The position numbers were made by a program, and so were the translations under genes. From Magnetococcales bacterium (GTDB taxonomy: Bacteria; Pseudomonadota; Magnetococcia; Magnetococcales; Magnetaquicoccaceae), in assembly GCA_015231915.1 (NCBI GenBank), contig JADGAR010000011.1, positions 20,740-84,739 on the forward strand: a stretch of 64,000 bases of DNA, given 5' to 3'. Shown in pieces: positions 44,945-53,732 of this stretch; position 1 is the stretch's first letter, and each line of letters begins with the position of its first letter. The notes under the pieces were generated by a model, which was not told the origin of the DNA, made no database searches, and saw nothing but the letters and a program-made list of their open reading frames with translations.

Positions 44945-45001
44945 ACGGGTCAATCGAGTCGCGGCCTCCCCCCCTCTAGCGCCTGTGACCGGTTGACCCG
45001 T
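44945..45001. repeat. Nine-base inverted repeat after the lipoprotein gene
   Basis: ACGGGTCAA and TTGACCCGT are separated by 39 bases, starting 27 bases downstream of the lysozyme-like gene stop on the minus strand. There is no T-tract. It may be a long-loop terminator or an operator; unassigned. Confidence 0.3.
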
Positions 45002-45027
45002 TTTCTTTTACCCCCCTCCCAAGCGAT

Positions 45028-45642
45028 TCACGGCCAGTAACTCAACCCGGCGGGATCGTTTTTGCCGCACCGGTTCAACTGGGACTGGTATTTTTCGGCA
45101 TTCTTCTCCACCTTTTGCGCCACCTTGAGCAGCCATGACTTTTTTGCATATGACTTATTGTTATATCCACGCTGCCCTTCATGATAGGCCAAATACTGCC
45201 TCCGGGCATCCCACTTGGGAATGCCGCACAACTTGTGACTCTGGTCCACATACCAGCCAATAAAATCCACCGCATCGCCGAAGTCGTCCCGATCCGCGGA
45301 CCAGGCGCCGGTCTGCTTTTTGTACTGCGCCCAGGTGCCATCCAGGGCCTGGGCATAGCCGAAGGCCGTGGAGGGACGCGGCCCGGGAATGAACCAGAAC
45401 AGCATGGAACGAGGCGGCCTGGCATCCTGCTTGAAGCGGGACTCCTGGTGGATGATCGCCAGTTGCACCGCCATGGGCACGCCCCATTTCTTCTGGGCCG
45501 CCAGGCTCTTCGCATACCACCCGGAGCGGTCCTGAAAAATGACACAGGCATCCCCCACATCCGCCGGAGGCGACATCGTGGCACACCCGGCCAGCCAGAG
45601 GCCGCCGGTCACCACCCCAACCCTGGTCAACCGCCGAACCAC
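45028..45642 (-). CDS. Lipoprotein with lytic-transglycosylase (SLT)-like domain
   Basis: A 204-residue protein starting at a GTG that overlaps the end of the upstream CNB gene; AAGG lies six bases before it. The N-terminus is a lipoprotein signal with lipobox LAGC (about residues 18-21). The mature part has the lysozyme-like pattern of SLT enzymes: AIIHQESRFKQDARPP with the catalytic Glu, then FGYAQALDGTWAQYKKQTG, and a later YHEGQRGYNN segment. Such enzymes cleave peptidoglycan glycan strands. Residues after the lipobox (Thr, Met) do not give an inner-membrane retention signal, so the outer membrane is the likely site. Confidence 0.75.
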   Translation of the reverse strand: MVRRLTRVGVVTGGLWLAGCATMSPPADVGDACVIFQDRSGWYAKSLAAQKKWGVPMAVQLAIIHQESRFKQDARPPRSMLFWFIPGPRPSTAFGYAQALDGTWAQYKKQTGAWSADRDDFGDAVDFIGWYVDQSHKLCGIPKWDARRQYLAYHEGQRGYNNKSYAKKSWLLKVAQKVEKNAEKYQSQLNRCGKNDPAGLSYWP

Positions 45643-46556
45643 ATCTTGCCTTCCATGTGTTCCAGCTTGATCCTGGCGAGATTGAGCGACGCCAGCCGGT
45701 TGATCAGGGAGATGGCCACCTGCCCGTAAAACGATACGCGACATTTGGCATCCAGGGCCTCCAGGGCCTCCAGGGAAATGCGCAGCCCCTCGCACGTCTC
45801 CGTGGCGATGCAATGGTTGTCGTGCGCATGGCCGAACAGGGCATCCATTCCGACCACCCGCTCCGGCCCCAGATGGATCAACGGCATGTCCGGGGCCTCC
45901 CGCATGGCGACCATGACGCTGCCCCGCAGCAGAATGAACACCGCATCGCCGCGCTCGCCTTGCGAAAAGACCCTGTCGCCGGGGCGCAACCGATCCATCC
46001 CTGGCGGCAGGGTGCGCAGCAGGCGCTCCTGCTCCGGGGTGAACCCGTCGAAAAACGACCCTCCCTTGATGTAGCCCACGGGACTGCTCATCGGTGAGGC
46101 GCCATAATGGACCCGCTCCAGTTCGGCCAACCGGAAGAGGATTTGATTCATGTAGACCTTGCGCTTCGACACGTCCGCCAGGACATTGTGATAGACTTTG
46201 ACCAGCAGGGTCTCGGCCAGTTCGCCGCGCCGCGCGAAGGAGAGCCGCAAGGCCAGACCCGGTTCCGTGGCGATGATGCTGGCGGTGCGCGCCTGTCCGG
46301 TGAACCAGGCGATTTCGCCGCAAAAGCTCCCAGCCTGCAAGGTGCCGAGGGGAAAATGGGGCTGCACCTGCTTGATGACCATATACCGCCCGGCAAGCAG
46401 CAACCACATGTCCCGGTCGTGTTCGCCCTCGCGGATCAACACCTCCCCCGGCTGCACGGCGCGCAGATTCTCCGGATCGGCCAGCAACACCGCCTGCTCC
46501 TCGCGCCCGAACGGTCTGGAAAAGGGATAAAGGCTCAGATCCACCTGATCGCGCAT
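45627..46556 (-). CDS. Protein with two cyclic-nucleotide-binding domains
   Basis: A 309-residue cytoplasmic protein with no DNA-binding helix-turn-helix. Two CRP-like beta-rolls are visible: residues about 30-130 (LIREGEHDRDMWLLLAGRYMVIK, then GSFCGEIAWFTGQARTASIIA, which resembles the phosphate-binding cassette FGExAL...RxA) and about 165-285 (VFSQGERGDAVFILLRGSVMV, then a more divergent cassette VVGMDALFGHAHDN). The first domain is the better candidate for cAMP/cGMP binding. It follows the single-domain CNB gene by 21 bases, and its last codons overlap the lipoprotein gene. Confidence 0.82.
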   Translation of the reverse strand: MRDQVDLSLYPFSRPFGREEQAVLLADPENLRAVQPGEVLIREGEHDRDMWLLLAGRYMVIKQVQPHFPLGTLQAGSFCGEIAWFTGQARTASIIATEPGLALRLSFARRGELAETLLVKVYHNVLADVSKRKVYMNQILFRLAELERVHYGASPMSSPVGYIKGGSFFDGFTPEQERLLRTLPPGMDRLRPGDRVFSQGERGDAVFILLRGSVMVAMREAPDMPLIHLGPERVVGMDALFGHAHDNHCIATETCEGLRISLEALEALDAKCRVSFYGQVAISLINRLASLNLARIKLEHMEGKMWFGG

Positions 46557-46577
46557 CGTGAATGCCCCCCAAGCATG

Positions 46578-47069
46578 CTAGAATTTGAAAATCTTGTCCC
46601 ACTCCAAGGTGGCACGGTATTCCATGAAGGTCCAGGTCAACCGCTTGGCCACCGTCTCGGCGATCCGTTTCCAGAACAGTGCGGCAACCTGCGGATTCGC
46701 CTCCAGAAAGCTGTCCAGGCGCGCCCCGTCGATGCGCAACAGGACCACCCGCGAGCGTGTGTAGACATCCGACAGGTGCTTCTGCTTCAACAGCCAGGCG
46801 ATCTCGCCATACACCTCGTCCTCCAGGGTTTCGATCCGCTTGCGCAACCGGATGCCACGATGATCCAACTCCCGATTGAGCGTCACCTCGCCGGAGAGAA
46901 TCAGGTACAAATCCGGTCCATCGTGATCCTTTTCCGAAATGATGACCCGATCCTGACCGTAGGTGAACTCGAAGATGTGCCGCTCGGTGAACCGTGCGAT
47001 CTCGCGCAGGGCCGCGCCATCCACGCCCGCGAACAGTTTGGTCTTCGACAACAAATCAGACACATCCAT
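46578..47069 (-). CDS. Single cyclic-nucleotide-binding-domain protein
   Basis: A 163-residue protein: LFAGVDGAALREIARFTERHIFEF, then VIISEKDHDGPDLYLILSGEVTL, and EVYGEIAWLLKQKHLSDVYTRSRVVLLRID, which corresponds to the nucleotide phosphate-binding cassette. The final helix FWKRIAETVAKRLTW resembles the CRP hinge helix, but no DNA-binding domain follows. GAGGAG lies eight bases before the ATG at 47069. It is the first gene of a minus-strand operon with the two-domain CNB protein and the lipoprotein; a cyclase gene lies 7 kb away. Confidence 0.8.
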   Translation of the reverse strand: MDVSDLLSKTKLFAGVDGAALREIARFTERHIFEFTYGQDRVIISEKDHDGPDLYLILSGEVTLNRELDHRGIRLRKRIETLEDEVYGEIAWLLKQKHLSDVYTRSRVVLLRIDGARLDSFLEANPQVAALFWKRIAETVAKRLTWTFMEYRATLEWDKIFKF

Positions 47070-47120
47070 CCACTGACTCCTCTCCCTCCCCCGACCACCG
47101 GTCCCTCCCACCCAGCACTC

Positions 47121-47149
47121 TTTCTACCAGATCGCGCCAGCAAAGCCAA
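47121..47149 (-). promoter_or_regulatory. Candidate sigma70 promoter of the CNB operon
   Basis: On the minus strand TTGGCT (47149-47144), a 17-base spacer and TAGAAA (47126-47121), about 50 bases before the first CNB gene. It lies back to back with the promoter of the RND operon, with the palindrome GCGATCGC (47150-47157) between them. Confidence 0.5.
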
Positions 47150-47167
47150 GCGATCGCACCAGCCGTA

Positions 47168-47196
47168 TTGCGAACCGGGGCGCACTCCATTAGAAT
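47168..47196 (+). promoter_or_regulatory. Sigma70 promoter of the receiver/RND/HD-GYP operon
   Basis: TTGCGA, a 17-base spacer and TAGAAT, with start expected near 47203, about 33 bases before the first ATG of the operon. Divergent from the CNB promoter. Confidence 0.55.
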
Positions 47197-47235
47197 CATG
47201 CCCAGCCAAGAACTCCGAACAAGGCGGCAATCCCC

Positions 47236-48150
47236 ATGAATCACCCCAGAATCCTTTTGGCCGACGACAATCCGACCAATCTCCTGCTCCTGGAGGAATT
47301 CCTGCGCGACACCTCGCACCCGTGTCATCTGCCCTGCGAACTGCGCACCGCCAAGGATGGCCGGGAGACCCTCACCCTGCTGGAATCCCATCCGGAGGCG
47401 TTCGATCTGGTGCTGTTGGACATCATGATGCCCGACATGGACGGCATGGAAGTCCTCGCCCGCATGCATCTCAACAACATCCTGACCGAAATTCCGGTCA
47501 TTTTTCAAACCGCCAGGACCTCCTCGGAAGAGATCGCCGCCGGTATCGATGCCGGGGCCTATTATTATCTCACCAAACCGGTGGATCAGAATCAACTGCT
47601 GACCATCGTCCGCTCGGCCTTCGAGAGCGCCCGATTCCGCAAGAGGCTGCGTCACCGGCTTGCCAGCACTCTGGCCGGGATGACGCTGATCACCGGGTTG
47701 CAACTGGAACTGCGCACCATGGAAGAGGCCGGCACGGTTGCCGAACTCCTCGCCAGCGCCTTTCCGGATCCGGATGCAAGCTGCCTGGGCATCCTGGAAC
47801 TGCTCTACAACGCCATCGAGCACGGCAATCTGGGCCTGACCTACGAGGACAAGGGACGCCTGTTTCTGGAAAACCGTTGGGAGGAGGAGATCGCGCATCG
47901 GCTGCAACTCCCCGAGTATCGTGACCGCAAGGCCAGCGTGGAATTGACGCGCACCCGGGAGGAACTGCGCCTGGTGATCACAGACCAGGGCAACGGATTC
48001 GACTGGCAAAGCTACCTGGACATCGACCCCCACCGTGTCACCCATTCCCATGGACGGGGCATCGCCATCGCCAACCACACCAGCTTCGACACCCTGCGCT
48101 ATGTGGCACCGGGCAACCGGGTGGAAGCCACCGTCAGGCTGCGCCCATGA
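47236..48150 (+). CDS. Response regulator with HATPase (anti-sigma kinase-like) output
   Basis: A 304-residue cytoplasmic protein. The receiver (1-135) has LLADDNPTN, VLLDIMMPDMDG and TKPV. After a short linker comes an ATP-binding HATPase_c_2 domain: LGILELLYNAIEHGNLG (N-box), ITDQGNGFDW and GRGIAIANHT. This is the fold of RsbW/SpoIIAB-type anti-sigma kinases, but no anti-anti-sigma or PP2C partner is encoded here. It overlaps the RND adaptor gene as ATGA and is first in a four-gene operon. It may sense stress through phosphorylation and act on an unlinked partner. Confidence 0.82.
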   Translation: MNHPRILLADDNPTNLLLLEEFLRDTSHPCHLPCELRTAKDGRETLTLLESHPEAFDLVLLDIMMPDMDGMEVLARMHLNNILTEIPVIFQTARTSSEEIAAGIDAGAYYYLTKPVDQNQLLTIVRSAFESARFRKRLRHRLASTLAGMTLITGLQLELRTMEEAGTVAELLASAFPDPDASCLGILELLYNAIEHGNLGLTYEDKGRLFLENRWEEEIAHRLQLPEYRDRKASVELTRTREELRLVITDQGNGFDWQSYLDIDPHRVTHSHGRGIAIANHTSFDTLRYVAPGNRVEATVRLRP

Positions 48151-49172
48151 AACGCGTTTGCTCCTTGCTGCTGGCCCTGACCTGTTGGCAACCGCCGACC
48201 GGCCTCCCTGCAGCGCTGGCCGGGGAGCCTCCCCAGGTGACGACGCGCCCCGTCAGCCAACTCCTGATCCATCCACGGGAAGAGGCCCCGGCGGAAACCC
48301 TGGCGCTCCAGGATGGACTCCTGACGACGCAGGTCACGGGGAGCGTTCTGGAACTGCCGGTGCGGGTGGGCGACAACGTCCAGGCAGGCGCGCCCCTGGT
48401 CCGGCTGGATCCCTGGGCCTACCGACTGGCCGCGCGGCGGGCCGCCGCCGAACTGGAGGCCCTGCAGGCGCAACGGGACGATGCCCTCAGGCAGACGCAA
48501 CGTCTGGAACGGCTCCAACGCGCCAATCACGCCGCCGAGGAGACGCTGGAGCGCAAGCAGGCCGAGGTCAAAACCCTCGAGGCCCGCATTCATGGCGCGC
48601 AGGCCTCCCTGGAGGAGGCCCGCACCCAGATGGAAAAATGCCTGATCACCGCCCCGTTCGCCGGCGTGGTGGTGCAAAGGCCGGCCCGCATCGGCGCCAC
48701 GGCCACGCCGGGCACCCCGCTCATCCAACTGGTGGATACCGATGACCTGGAACTGTCGGCCCGCATCGACGCTGTGCGCGCGGACGGACTGGGCAAGGCC
48801 GCCGACATGGCGTTCGCCCACGCCGGCAGGCGCTATCCGGTCACCCTGCGCGCCGTGGTGCCGTATGCCGATCCCGTCTCCCGCACCCTGGATGCCCGCC
48901 TGCGGTTCACACAGGAAAAACCGGTGCCCGGCAGCACGGGACGCCTGCTCTGGCAGGATGCCCGGCCCCACCTCCCGCCCTGGACCTTCGTCACCCGCAG
49001 CAACGAGACAGGAGTATTTCTGCTGCGCCAGGGCAAGGCGTTTTTTCACCCGATCCCCGGGGCCATGGAGGGCCATCCGGCCCCGGCAGACGACCTCGAC
49101 CCCGCCGAGGAGATCATCCTGGACGGCAGGGAGGGACTCAGCCACGATGCAGGGGTGAGAACAACGCCATGA
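48147..49172 (+). CDS. RND efflux periplasmic adaptor subunit
   Basis: A 341-residue membrane-fusion protein. The signal peptide is about residues 1-24. It shows the usual split barrel-sandwich/lipoyl halves (LPVRVGDNVQAGAPLVRLDPWAYRLAARRAAAELEA and ITAPFAGVVVQRPARIGATATPGTPLIQLVD) around an alpha-helical hairpin, then a beta-barrel. It links the inner-membrane RND pump to an outer-membrane channel; no TolC-like gene is present in the window. It overlaps both flanking genes by four bases. Confidence 0.9.
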   Translation: MKRVCSLLLALTCWQPPTGLPAALAGEPPQVTTRPVSQLLIHPREEAPAETLALQDGLLTTQVTGSVLELPVRVGDNVQAGAPLVRLDPWAYRLAARRAAAELEALQAQRDDALRQTQRLERLQRANHAAEETLERKQAEVKTLEARIHGAQASLEEARTQMEKCLITAPFAGVVVQRPARIGATATPGTPLIQLVDTDDLELSARIDAVRADGLGKAADMAFAHAGRRYPVTLRAVVPYADPVSRTLDARLRFTQEKPVPGSTGRLLWQDARPHLPPWTFVTRSNETGVFLLRQGKAFFHPIPGAMEGHPAPADDLDPAEEIILDGREGLSHDAGVRTTP

Positions 49173-52100
49173 TCCGCACGGTGCTGGGCAACCATGTGCT
49201 GGCCAACCTCACCTTTCTGTTGGTGCTGGTGCTGGGATTTTCCGCCTATGCCCTGCTGCCCCGGCAACAGGACCCGGACATGAACTTCAACTGGATCAGC
49301 ATTGTCACCGTCCTGCCCGGCGCGGCGGCGGAAGAGATCGAGAAACTGGTCACCGATCCCCTGGAAGAGGCCCTGCGCAAGATCCCGGACATCCGTTTCG
49401 TGCTCTCGTCGAGCAGCGACGCCACCTCCAACATGCTGGTGCGCTTCAACGAAATGGACGAGCGCAGCTTCGACAAACGGGCCAACGACCTGCGCCGGGA
49501 GATCCAGAACAAGCAACGGGAACTCCCGTCCGACGCCGCAGACCCGTTCATCATGGAGATCACCAGCGCCAACGGCTGGCCCACGGCCATGGCCCTGGTG
49601 ACCGGAGAGGCCGACGACGAGAACCTGCGCCAACAAGCGCGCCACGTGAAAAAGGACCTGGAGGGGATCCAGGGGGTGGACCAGGTGCTGACCCTGGGAC
49701 TGCGCGACCCCGAACTGCAGGTGCGCTTCGACCCGGTCGAAACGGCGGCCCTGGGGGTGGATGCGACACGTCTCGCCGATGCCGTGACGGCCCGCTTCCG
49801 GGATGTGGCAGCCGGGGCGCTGGCCATCGGCGACGGCAACCGCCTGCTGCGCTTTCAGGGCATCACCCCGGACCCGGCACAACTGGCCCGCTGGCCCGTC
49901 GCCGGACGGGAGGGAGAGATCACCTTGGACCGGCTGGCCGATGTGACGCGGGGACGCAAAAAGGCCGAGCGGGCCGTGCGCTTTCAGGGCAAACCCGGCG
50001 TTCTGTTCACCATCACCAGGCGTCCAGGGGTCAACACCCTGGAACTCACCCGGAAGATCGGACGCTACCTGGAACAAAGGGACGAACTGCACCCCCGTAC
50101 CGGAGTGCGCACCCTGCTGGTGGACGATCAAACCCCCACGGTACGCAATGCCCTCTCGGTCATGGAGAGCAATGCCCTGCTGGGCCTGATGCTGGTCTTC
50201 GCCATCACCTGGCTGTTCCTGGGGCTGCGCATCTCCATCCTGGTCAGCCTGGGGATCCCCTTTGCCCTGGCCGGGACCTTCATTCTCCTGTATGCCGCCG
50301 GCCATACCCTGAACCTCATGGTGCTGCTGGGCGTGGTGATCGCCTTGGGGATGCTGGTGGACGACGCCGTGGTGGTGGTGGAGGCGATCTCCCTGCGCCT
50401 GGCGCGGGGCGTCGATGCCATGGATGCCGCCATGGCGGGGCTTGCGGAGGTGGCGATTCCGGTGGCCTCCTCCTCCCTGACCACCATGGCGGCCTTTCTG
50501 CCCCTCATGCTGCTGCCCGGCATCCTCGGGCAATACATGCGGGTGATCCCGCTGGTGGTCTCCCTGACCTTGTGCATCAGCCTGGTCGAGGCCTTCTGGA
50601 TGCTGCCCGCCCATGTGGCGGCCATGCGCTGGGAACGGCGCCCCCCCACCCCCATGGAACGATGGCGCGCCCGTTTGCAGGGGGCCATCCGCATCGGCTA
50701 TATCCGCCTGCTGGTCAAGGTGCTGCGGCGTCCGGGACTCTCCATGGGGGTGGCTGGCGGTCTTCTGATGGCCTCTTTCGGGGTGGTGGGATCCGGCATG
50801 CTGAAGGTGGACTTCTTCGCCATGGACCCGCTGCCTTTGTTCTATGTCAACATCCGGATGCCCGCCGGCTCCACCCTGGAGCGCACCATGCGCACCACCC
50901 TGGAGGTGGAAAAACGGGTGCAGGCCGGACTGCAACCCGGCGAGGCCCGCACCGTGCTCCCCTATGCCGGCCAGATGCTGACCGATACCGCCCCCGAATT
51001 CGGCGACCGCTTCGGGCAGATTCTGGTCAGCCTGCTGCCGGAACGGGCTTCGGGCCGCTCGGTGCGCGCCATCATCGACGGCATGCGCCAGGCGGTCCTG
51101 GCCACTCCCGGCCCGGAAAACATCTCTTTCCTGCCCATATCCGGCGGACCCCCGGTGACCAGGCCGATCAGCGTCAAGGTGCGCGGCAGCGACCTGGAAG
51201 AGTTGCGCGCCGCCACCAGGGCGATCCGCGAGATCCTGACCGCCATGCCGGAACTTGCCGATGTCACGGACAATTTCGCCCTTGGCAGCCGGGAACTGAC
51301 CCTTTCCCCGGATGATGGGGCACTCCAGCGCGCCGGCCTTTCGCCCGCCACCATCGCCCGCCTGATCCGCCTGCTGGGCGACGGGGAGACAGCCGCCGCC
51401 TTTCAGCACCAGGGCGAAGAGGTCAAGGTGCGCGTTCTGGCCAAATCCACCTCCCCGGATGGGGTGGACGCCATCCTCAACCTGCCCGTCGCCCTGCCCG
51501 GCGGCGGCGCGGCCACCTTGGCCACCCTCACCCGGCCTCTCCAGCGTCAGGGCGTGGATACCGTGCACCACTACAACTATCGACGCGCCATCACCGTGGA
51601 GGCCGACATCGACCGGACACGCCTGGACGTGGTGACGGCCAACGAGCGCCTCAAGCGGGAATGGGCCAAAATCCGCGCCCGCTTTCCCGGCGTGGATCTG
51701 GACTTTTCCGGCATCCTGGACGACATTTACGAGGCCGTGGACGCCATCGCGCTGCTCTTTCTGTTCGGGTTCGGGCTGTTGTATCTGATTCTGGGCACAC
51801 AATTCATCAGTTATTTCCAACCGTTGCTGATCCTCTCCACGATCTTCATGGCCTTCATCGGCGTGGTGTGCGGCCTGCTGATCACCGGCCATCCCCTGAG
51901 CCTGTACACCTTGTACGGGGTGGTGGCCCTGTCCGGGATCGCGGTCAACTCGGCGATCGTCCTGATCGCGGCGGCCAACGACCGCCGCCGTGGCGGCATG
52001 TCGCCCCTGCATGCGATCCTGTTCGCCTCCAGACGCCGTGTGATTCCCATTCTCATCACCTCGGTCACCACCATCGGCGGCCTCGCCTCCCTGGCCACGG

Positions 52101-52249
52101 GACTGGGCGGGACCTCCCTGCTCTGGGGACCGGTGGCCACCTCCATCGTCTGGGGCCTGGCATTCTCCACCGTGATGACGCTTTTTTTGATTCCTCTCCT
52201 CTATCTGGTCTTTCGCAAAAGAGGCCGCGCCAGTGGATCTTCACAATGA
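49169..52249 (+). CDS. RND-family efflux transporter permease (AcrB/MdtB-like)
   Basis: A 1026-residue inner-membrane proton/substrate antiporter with twelve helices and two large periplasmic loops. TM1 begins at about residue 7. The TM4 proton-relay pair is present in ALGMLVDDAVVVVEAI. The opening segment LPRQQDPDMNFNWISIVTVLPGAAAEEIEKLVTDPLEEAL is typical of the family. The substrate cannot be read from the sequence. The start overlaps the adaptor stop, and the stop overlaps the HD-GYP gene (ATGA). Confidence 0.93.
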   Translation: MIRTVLGNHVLANLTFLLVLVLGFSAYALLPRQQDPDMNFNWISIVTVLPGAAAEEIEKLVTDPLEEALRKIPDIRFVLSSSSDATSNMLVRFNEMDERSFDKRANDLRREIQNKQRELPSDAADPFIMEITSANGWPTAMALVTGEADDENLRQQARHVKKDLEGIQGVDQVLTLGLRDPELQVRFDPVETAALGVDATRLADAVTARFRDVAAGALAIGDGNRLLRFQGITPDPAQLARWPVAGREGEITLDRLADVTRGRKKAERAVRFQGKPGVLFTITRRPGVNTLELTRKIGRYLEQRDELHPRTGVRTLLVDDQTPTVRNALSVMESNALLGLMLVFAITWLFLGLRISILVSLGIPFALAGTFILLYAAGHTLNLMVLLGVVIALGMLVDDAVVVVEAISLRLARGVDAMDAAMAGLAEVAIPVASSSLTTMAAFLPLMLLPGILGQYMRVIPLVVSLTLCISLVEAFWMLPAHVAAMRWERRPPTPMERWRARLQGAIRIGYIRLLVKVLRRPGLSMGVAGGLLMASFGVVGSGMLKVDFFAMDPLPLFYVNIRMPAGSTLERTMRTTLEVEKRVQAGLQPGEARTVLPYAGQMLTDTAPEFGDRFGQILVSLLPERASGRSVRAIIDGMRQAVLATPGPENISFLPISGGPPVTRPISVKVRGSDLEELRAATRAIREILTAMPELADVTDNFALGSRELTLSPDDGALQRAGLSPATIARLIRLLGDGETAAAFQHQGEEVKVRVLAKSTSPDGVDAILNLPVALPGGGAATLATLTRPLQRQGVDTVHHYNYRRAITVEADIDRTRLDVVTANERLKREWAKIRARFPGVDLDFSGILDDIYEAVDAIALLFLFGFGLLYLILGTQFISYFQPLLILSTIFMAFIGVVCGLLITGHPLSLYTLYGVVALSGIAVNSAIVLIAAANDRRRGGMSPLHAILFASRRRVIPILITSVTTIGGLASLATGLGGTSLLWGPVATSIVWGLAFSTVMTLFLIPLLYLVFRKRGRASGSSQ

Positions 52250-53652
52250 AACAAGAACAACTCATGAAACAATACCTTCAGGAATCGGATCGCGGCATTC
52301 TGTTGGCCGACGCAACCGGAACCATCCTCTTTTGCAATCCGCGCCTGCTGGAAATGCTCGGGTTGCAGGAGACCCAACCCGTGGGACAGAGCCTGGAGCA
52401 ATTCCTGACGCTGCTGGACACTGCCGCCCGCGTGAACGAGGCGTGCCGAAACGCGCTGGTGACGGAATTGCGACAGGCCATCGCCAACCGGACCTCCTAC
52501 AAGCCGACGGAGTTCTGTCTGGCCGGCGGATGGCTGGCGGTGCATGGCCGTACCATGCGGGAGGGCGGTTTTGCGTTCAGCATGAGCGACATGACGGAGC
52601 AGTACAACACGCTCAACTCCCTGCACCGCTCCAACCGGGCCACGGTGCTGGCGTTGGCGGAACTGGCGGAAAGCCGGGATCAGACCACCGGGGACCACGT
52701 GCTGCGGGTGGCGCGCATGACCCATGCCATCGCGCGCATGCTGGCCCGCCAGGGGCACTTTCCCCAGACCCTGACCCGCCATTTCCTGGACAACATCGCC
52801 CTGGCGAGCGTGCTGCACGACATCGGCAAGGTGGCGGTTCCCGACCGCATTCTCCTCAAGCCGGGCATACTGGATCCCGAGGAACGCCTGATCATCCAGA
52901 GGCATGCCGAGCAGGGCAGGGATCTGCTGCGCCATCTGAACACTTTCCTGAACGACTCAGGCCACCTGGCCATGGCGAAACGGATCGCCGGCACCCATCA
53001 TGAAAAATTCGCCGGTGGCGGTTATCCGACAGGCATCGCCGGGGAGGAGATCCCCCTGGAGGGCCGCATCGCCGCCCTGGCCGATGTGTTCGACGCCCTG
53101 ATGTCCGAAAGGCCCTACAAACATGCCTGGAGCGAGGAGAAGACCGTGGACTGGATCCGCCAGGAGGCAGGCCGCATGTTCGACCCCCTGGTGGTCGCGG
53201 CCTTTCTGGAGGTGCTGCAGGAACGCGACGCCTCGGTCCATATCGTCTGGACTCCGGACATGAGCGTCGGCGAGCGCATGCTGGATTTCGACCACCTCAA
53301 CCTGATCATGATCCTGAATCAGGTGCATCAGTCCATTCAGCAGCAGGACATGATCCTGTTCGAGTTGATCAGCCAGGAACTGTTCAATTATACGGTTGGT
53401 CATTTCAGCCGGGAAGAGGCGTACATGGGCGACCTTGGCTATCCGCATCTGGAACGGCATGTGGCCATCCATCGCTCCATGACCCGCAAGGTGCATGAGA
53501 TTCGCGATCATTTCCTGAACACGCCCTTCTCCGCCACACGGCAGGAATCGGGCCGGGAGTTGCTGGAATTCCTGAGCGGCTGGCTGAAGGAACACATCCT
53601 GCGGGAGGACATGCAATATCGCCATTTCGCCTTGCGATCCCGGACGGATTGA
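52246..53652 (+). CDS. PAS / HD-GYP / bacteriohemerythrin fusion
   Basis: A 468-residue cytoplasmic protein. A PAS-like domain is at about 12-125. The HD-GYP phosphodiesterase core (about 135-320) shows LHDIGKVAVPDRILLKPG and HHEKFAGGGYPTGI with the GYP triplet. The C-terminal domain (about 335-465) is a hemerythrin four-helix bundle: WTPDMSVGERMLDFDHLNL, HFSREEAYMGDLGYPHLERHVAIH and WLKEHILRED, carrying the His/Glu di-iron ligands. HD-GYP enzymes degrade c-di-GMP; the di-iron domain suggests control by oxygen or redox state. Last gene of the ATGA-linked operon, so c-di-GMP turnover, export and a receiver protein are made together. Confidence 0.9.
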   Translation: MKQEQLMKQYLQESDRGILLADATGTILFCNPRLLEMLGLQETQPVGQSLEQFLTLLDTAARVNEACRNALVTELRQAIANRTSYKPTEFCLAGGWLAVHGRTMREGGFAFSMSDMTEQYNTLNSLHRSNRATVLALAELAESRDQTTGDHVLRVARMTHAIARMLARQGHFPQTLTRHFLDNIALASVLHDIGKVAVPDRILLKPGILDPEERLIIQRHAEQGRDLLRHLNTFLNDSGHLAMAKRIAGTHHEKFAGGGYPTGIAGEEIPLEGRIAALADVFDALMSERPYKHAWSEEKTVDWIRQEAGRMFDPLVVAAFLEVLQERDASVHIVWTPDMSVGERMLDFDHLNLIMILNQVHQSIQQQDMILFELISQELFNYTVGHFSREEAYMGDLGYPHLERHVAIHRSMTRKVHEIRDHFLNTPFSATRQESGRELLEFLSGWLKEHILREDMQYRHFALRSRTD

Positions 53653-53732
53653 CACCCAAGTCCCGAACGATCTATTTTGAGAATGATCGCAACCCGTGCC
53701 TCATCCACGCCATGCATCGAGGAGCACTCAAG

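Noticed and set aside
44945..45001. tRNA-like sequence between LysR and the lipoprotein gene
   Set aside because: The paired arms form only one stem; no anticodon or T-arm signature (GTTCRA) in a tRNA layout, and no CCA end.
45657..46097. Plus-strand open frame opposite the tandem-CNB gene
   Set aside because: Lies entirely within a supported CNB gene and lacks any motif or ribosome site.
49046..52012. Open frame of nearly 1000 codons opposite the RND pump
   Set aside because: Antisense shadow; His/Gln/Gly-rich with no membrane or catalytic pattern.
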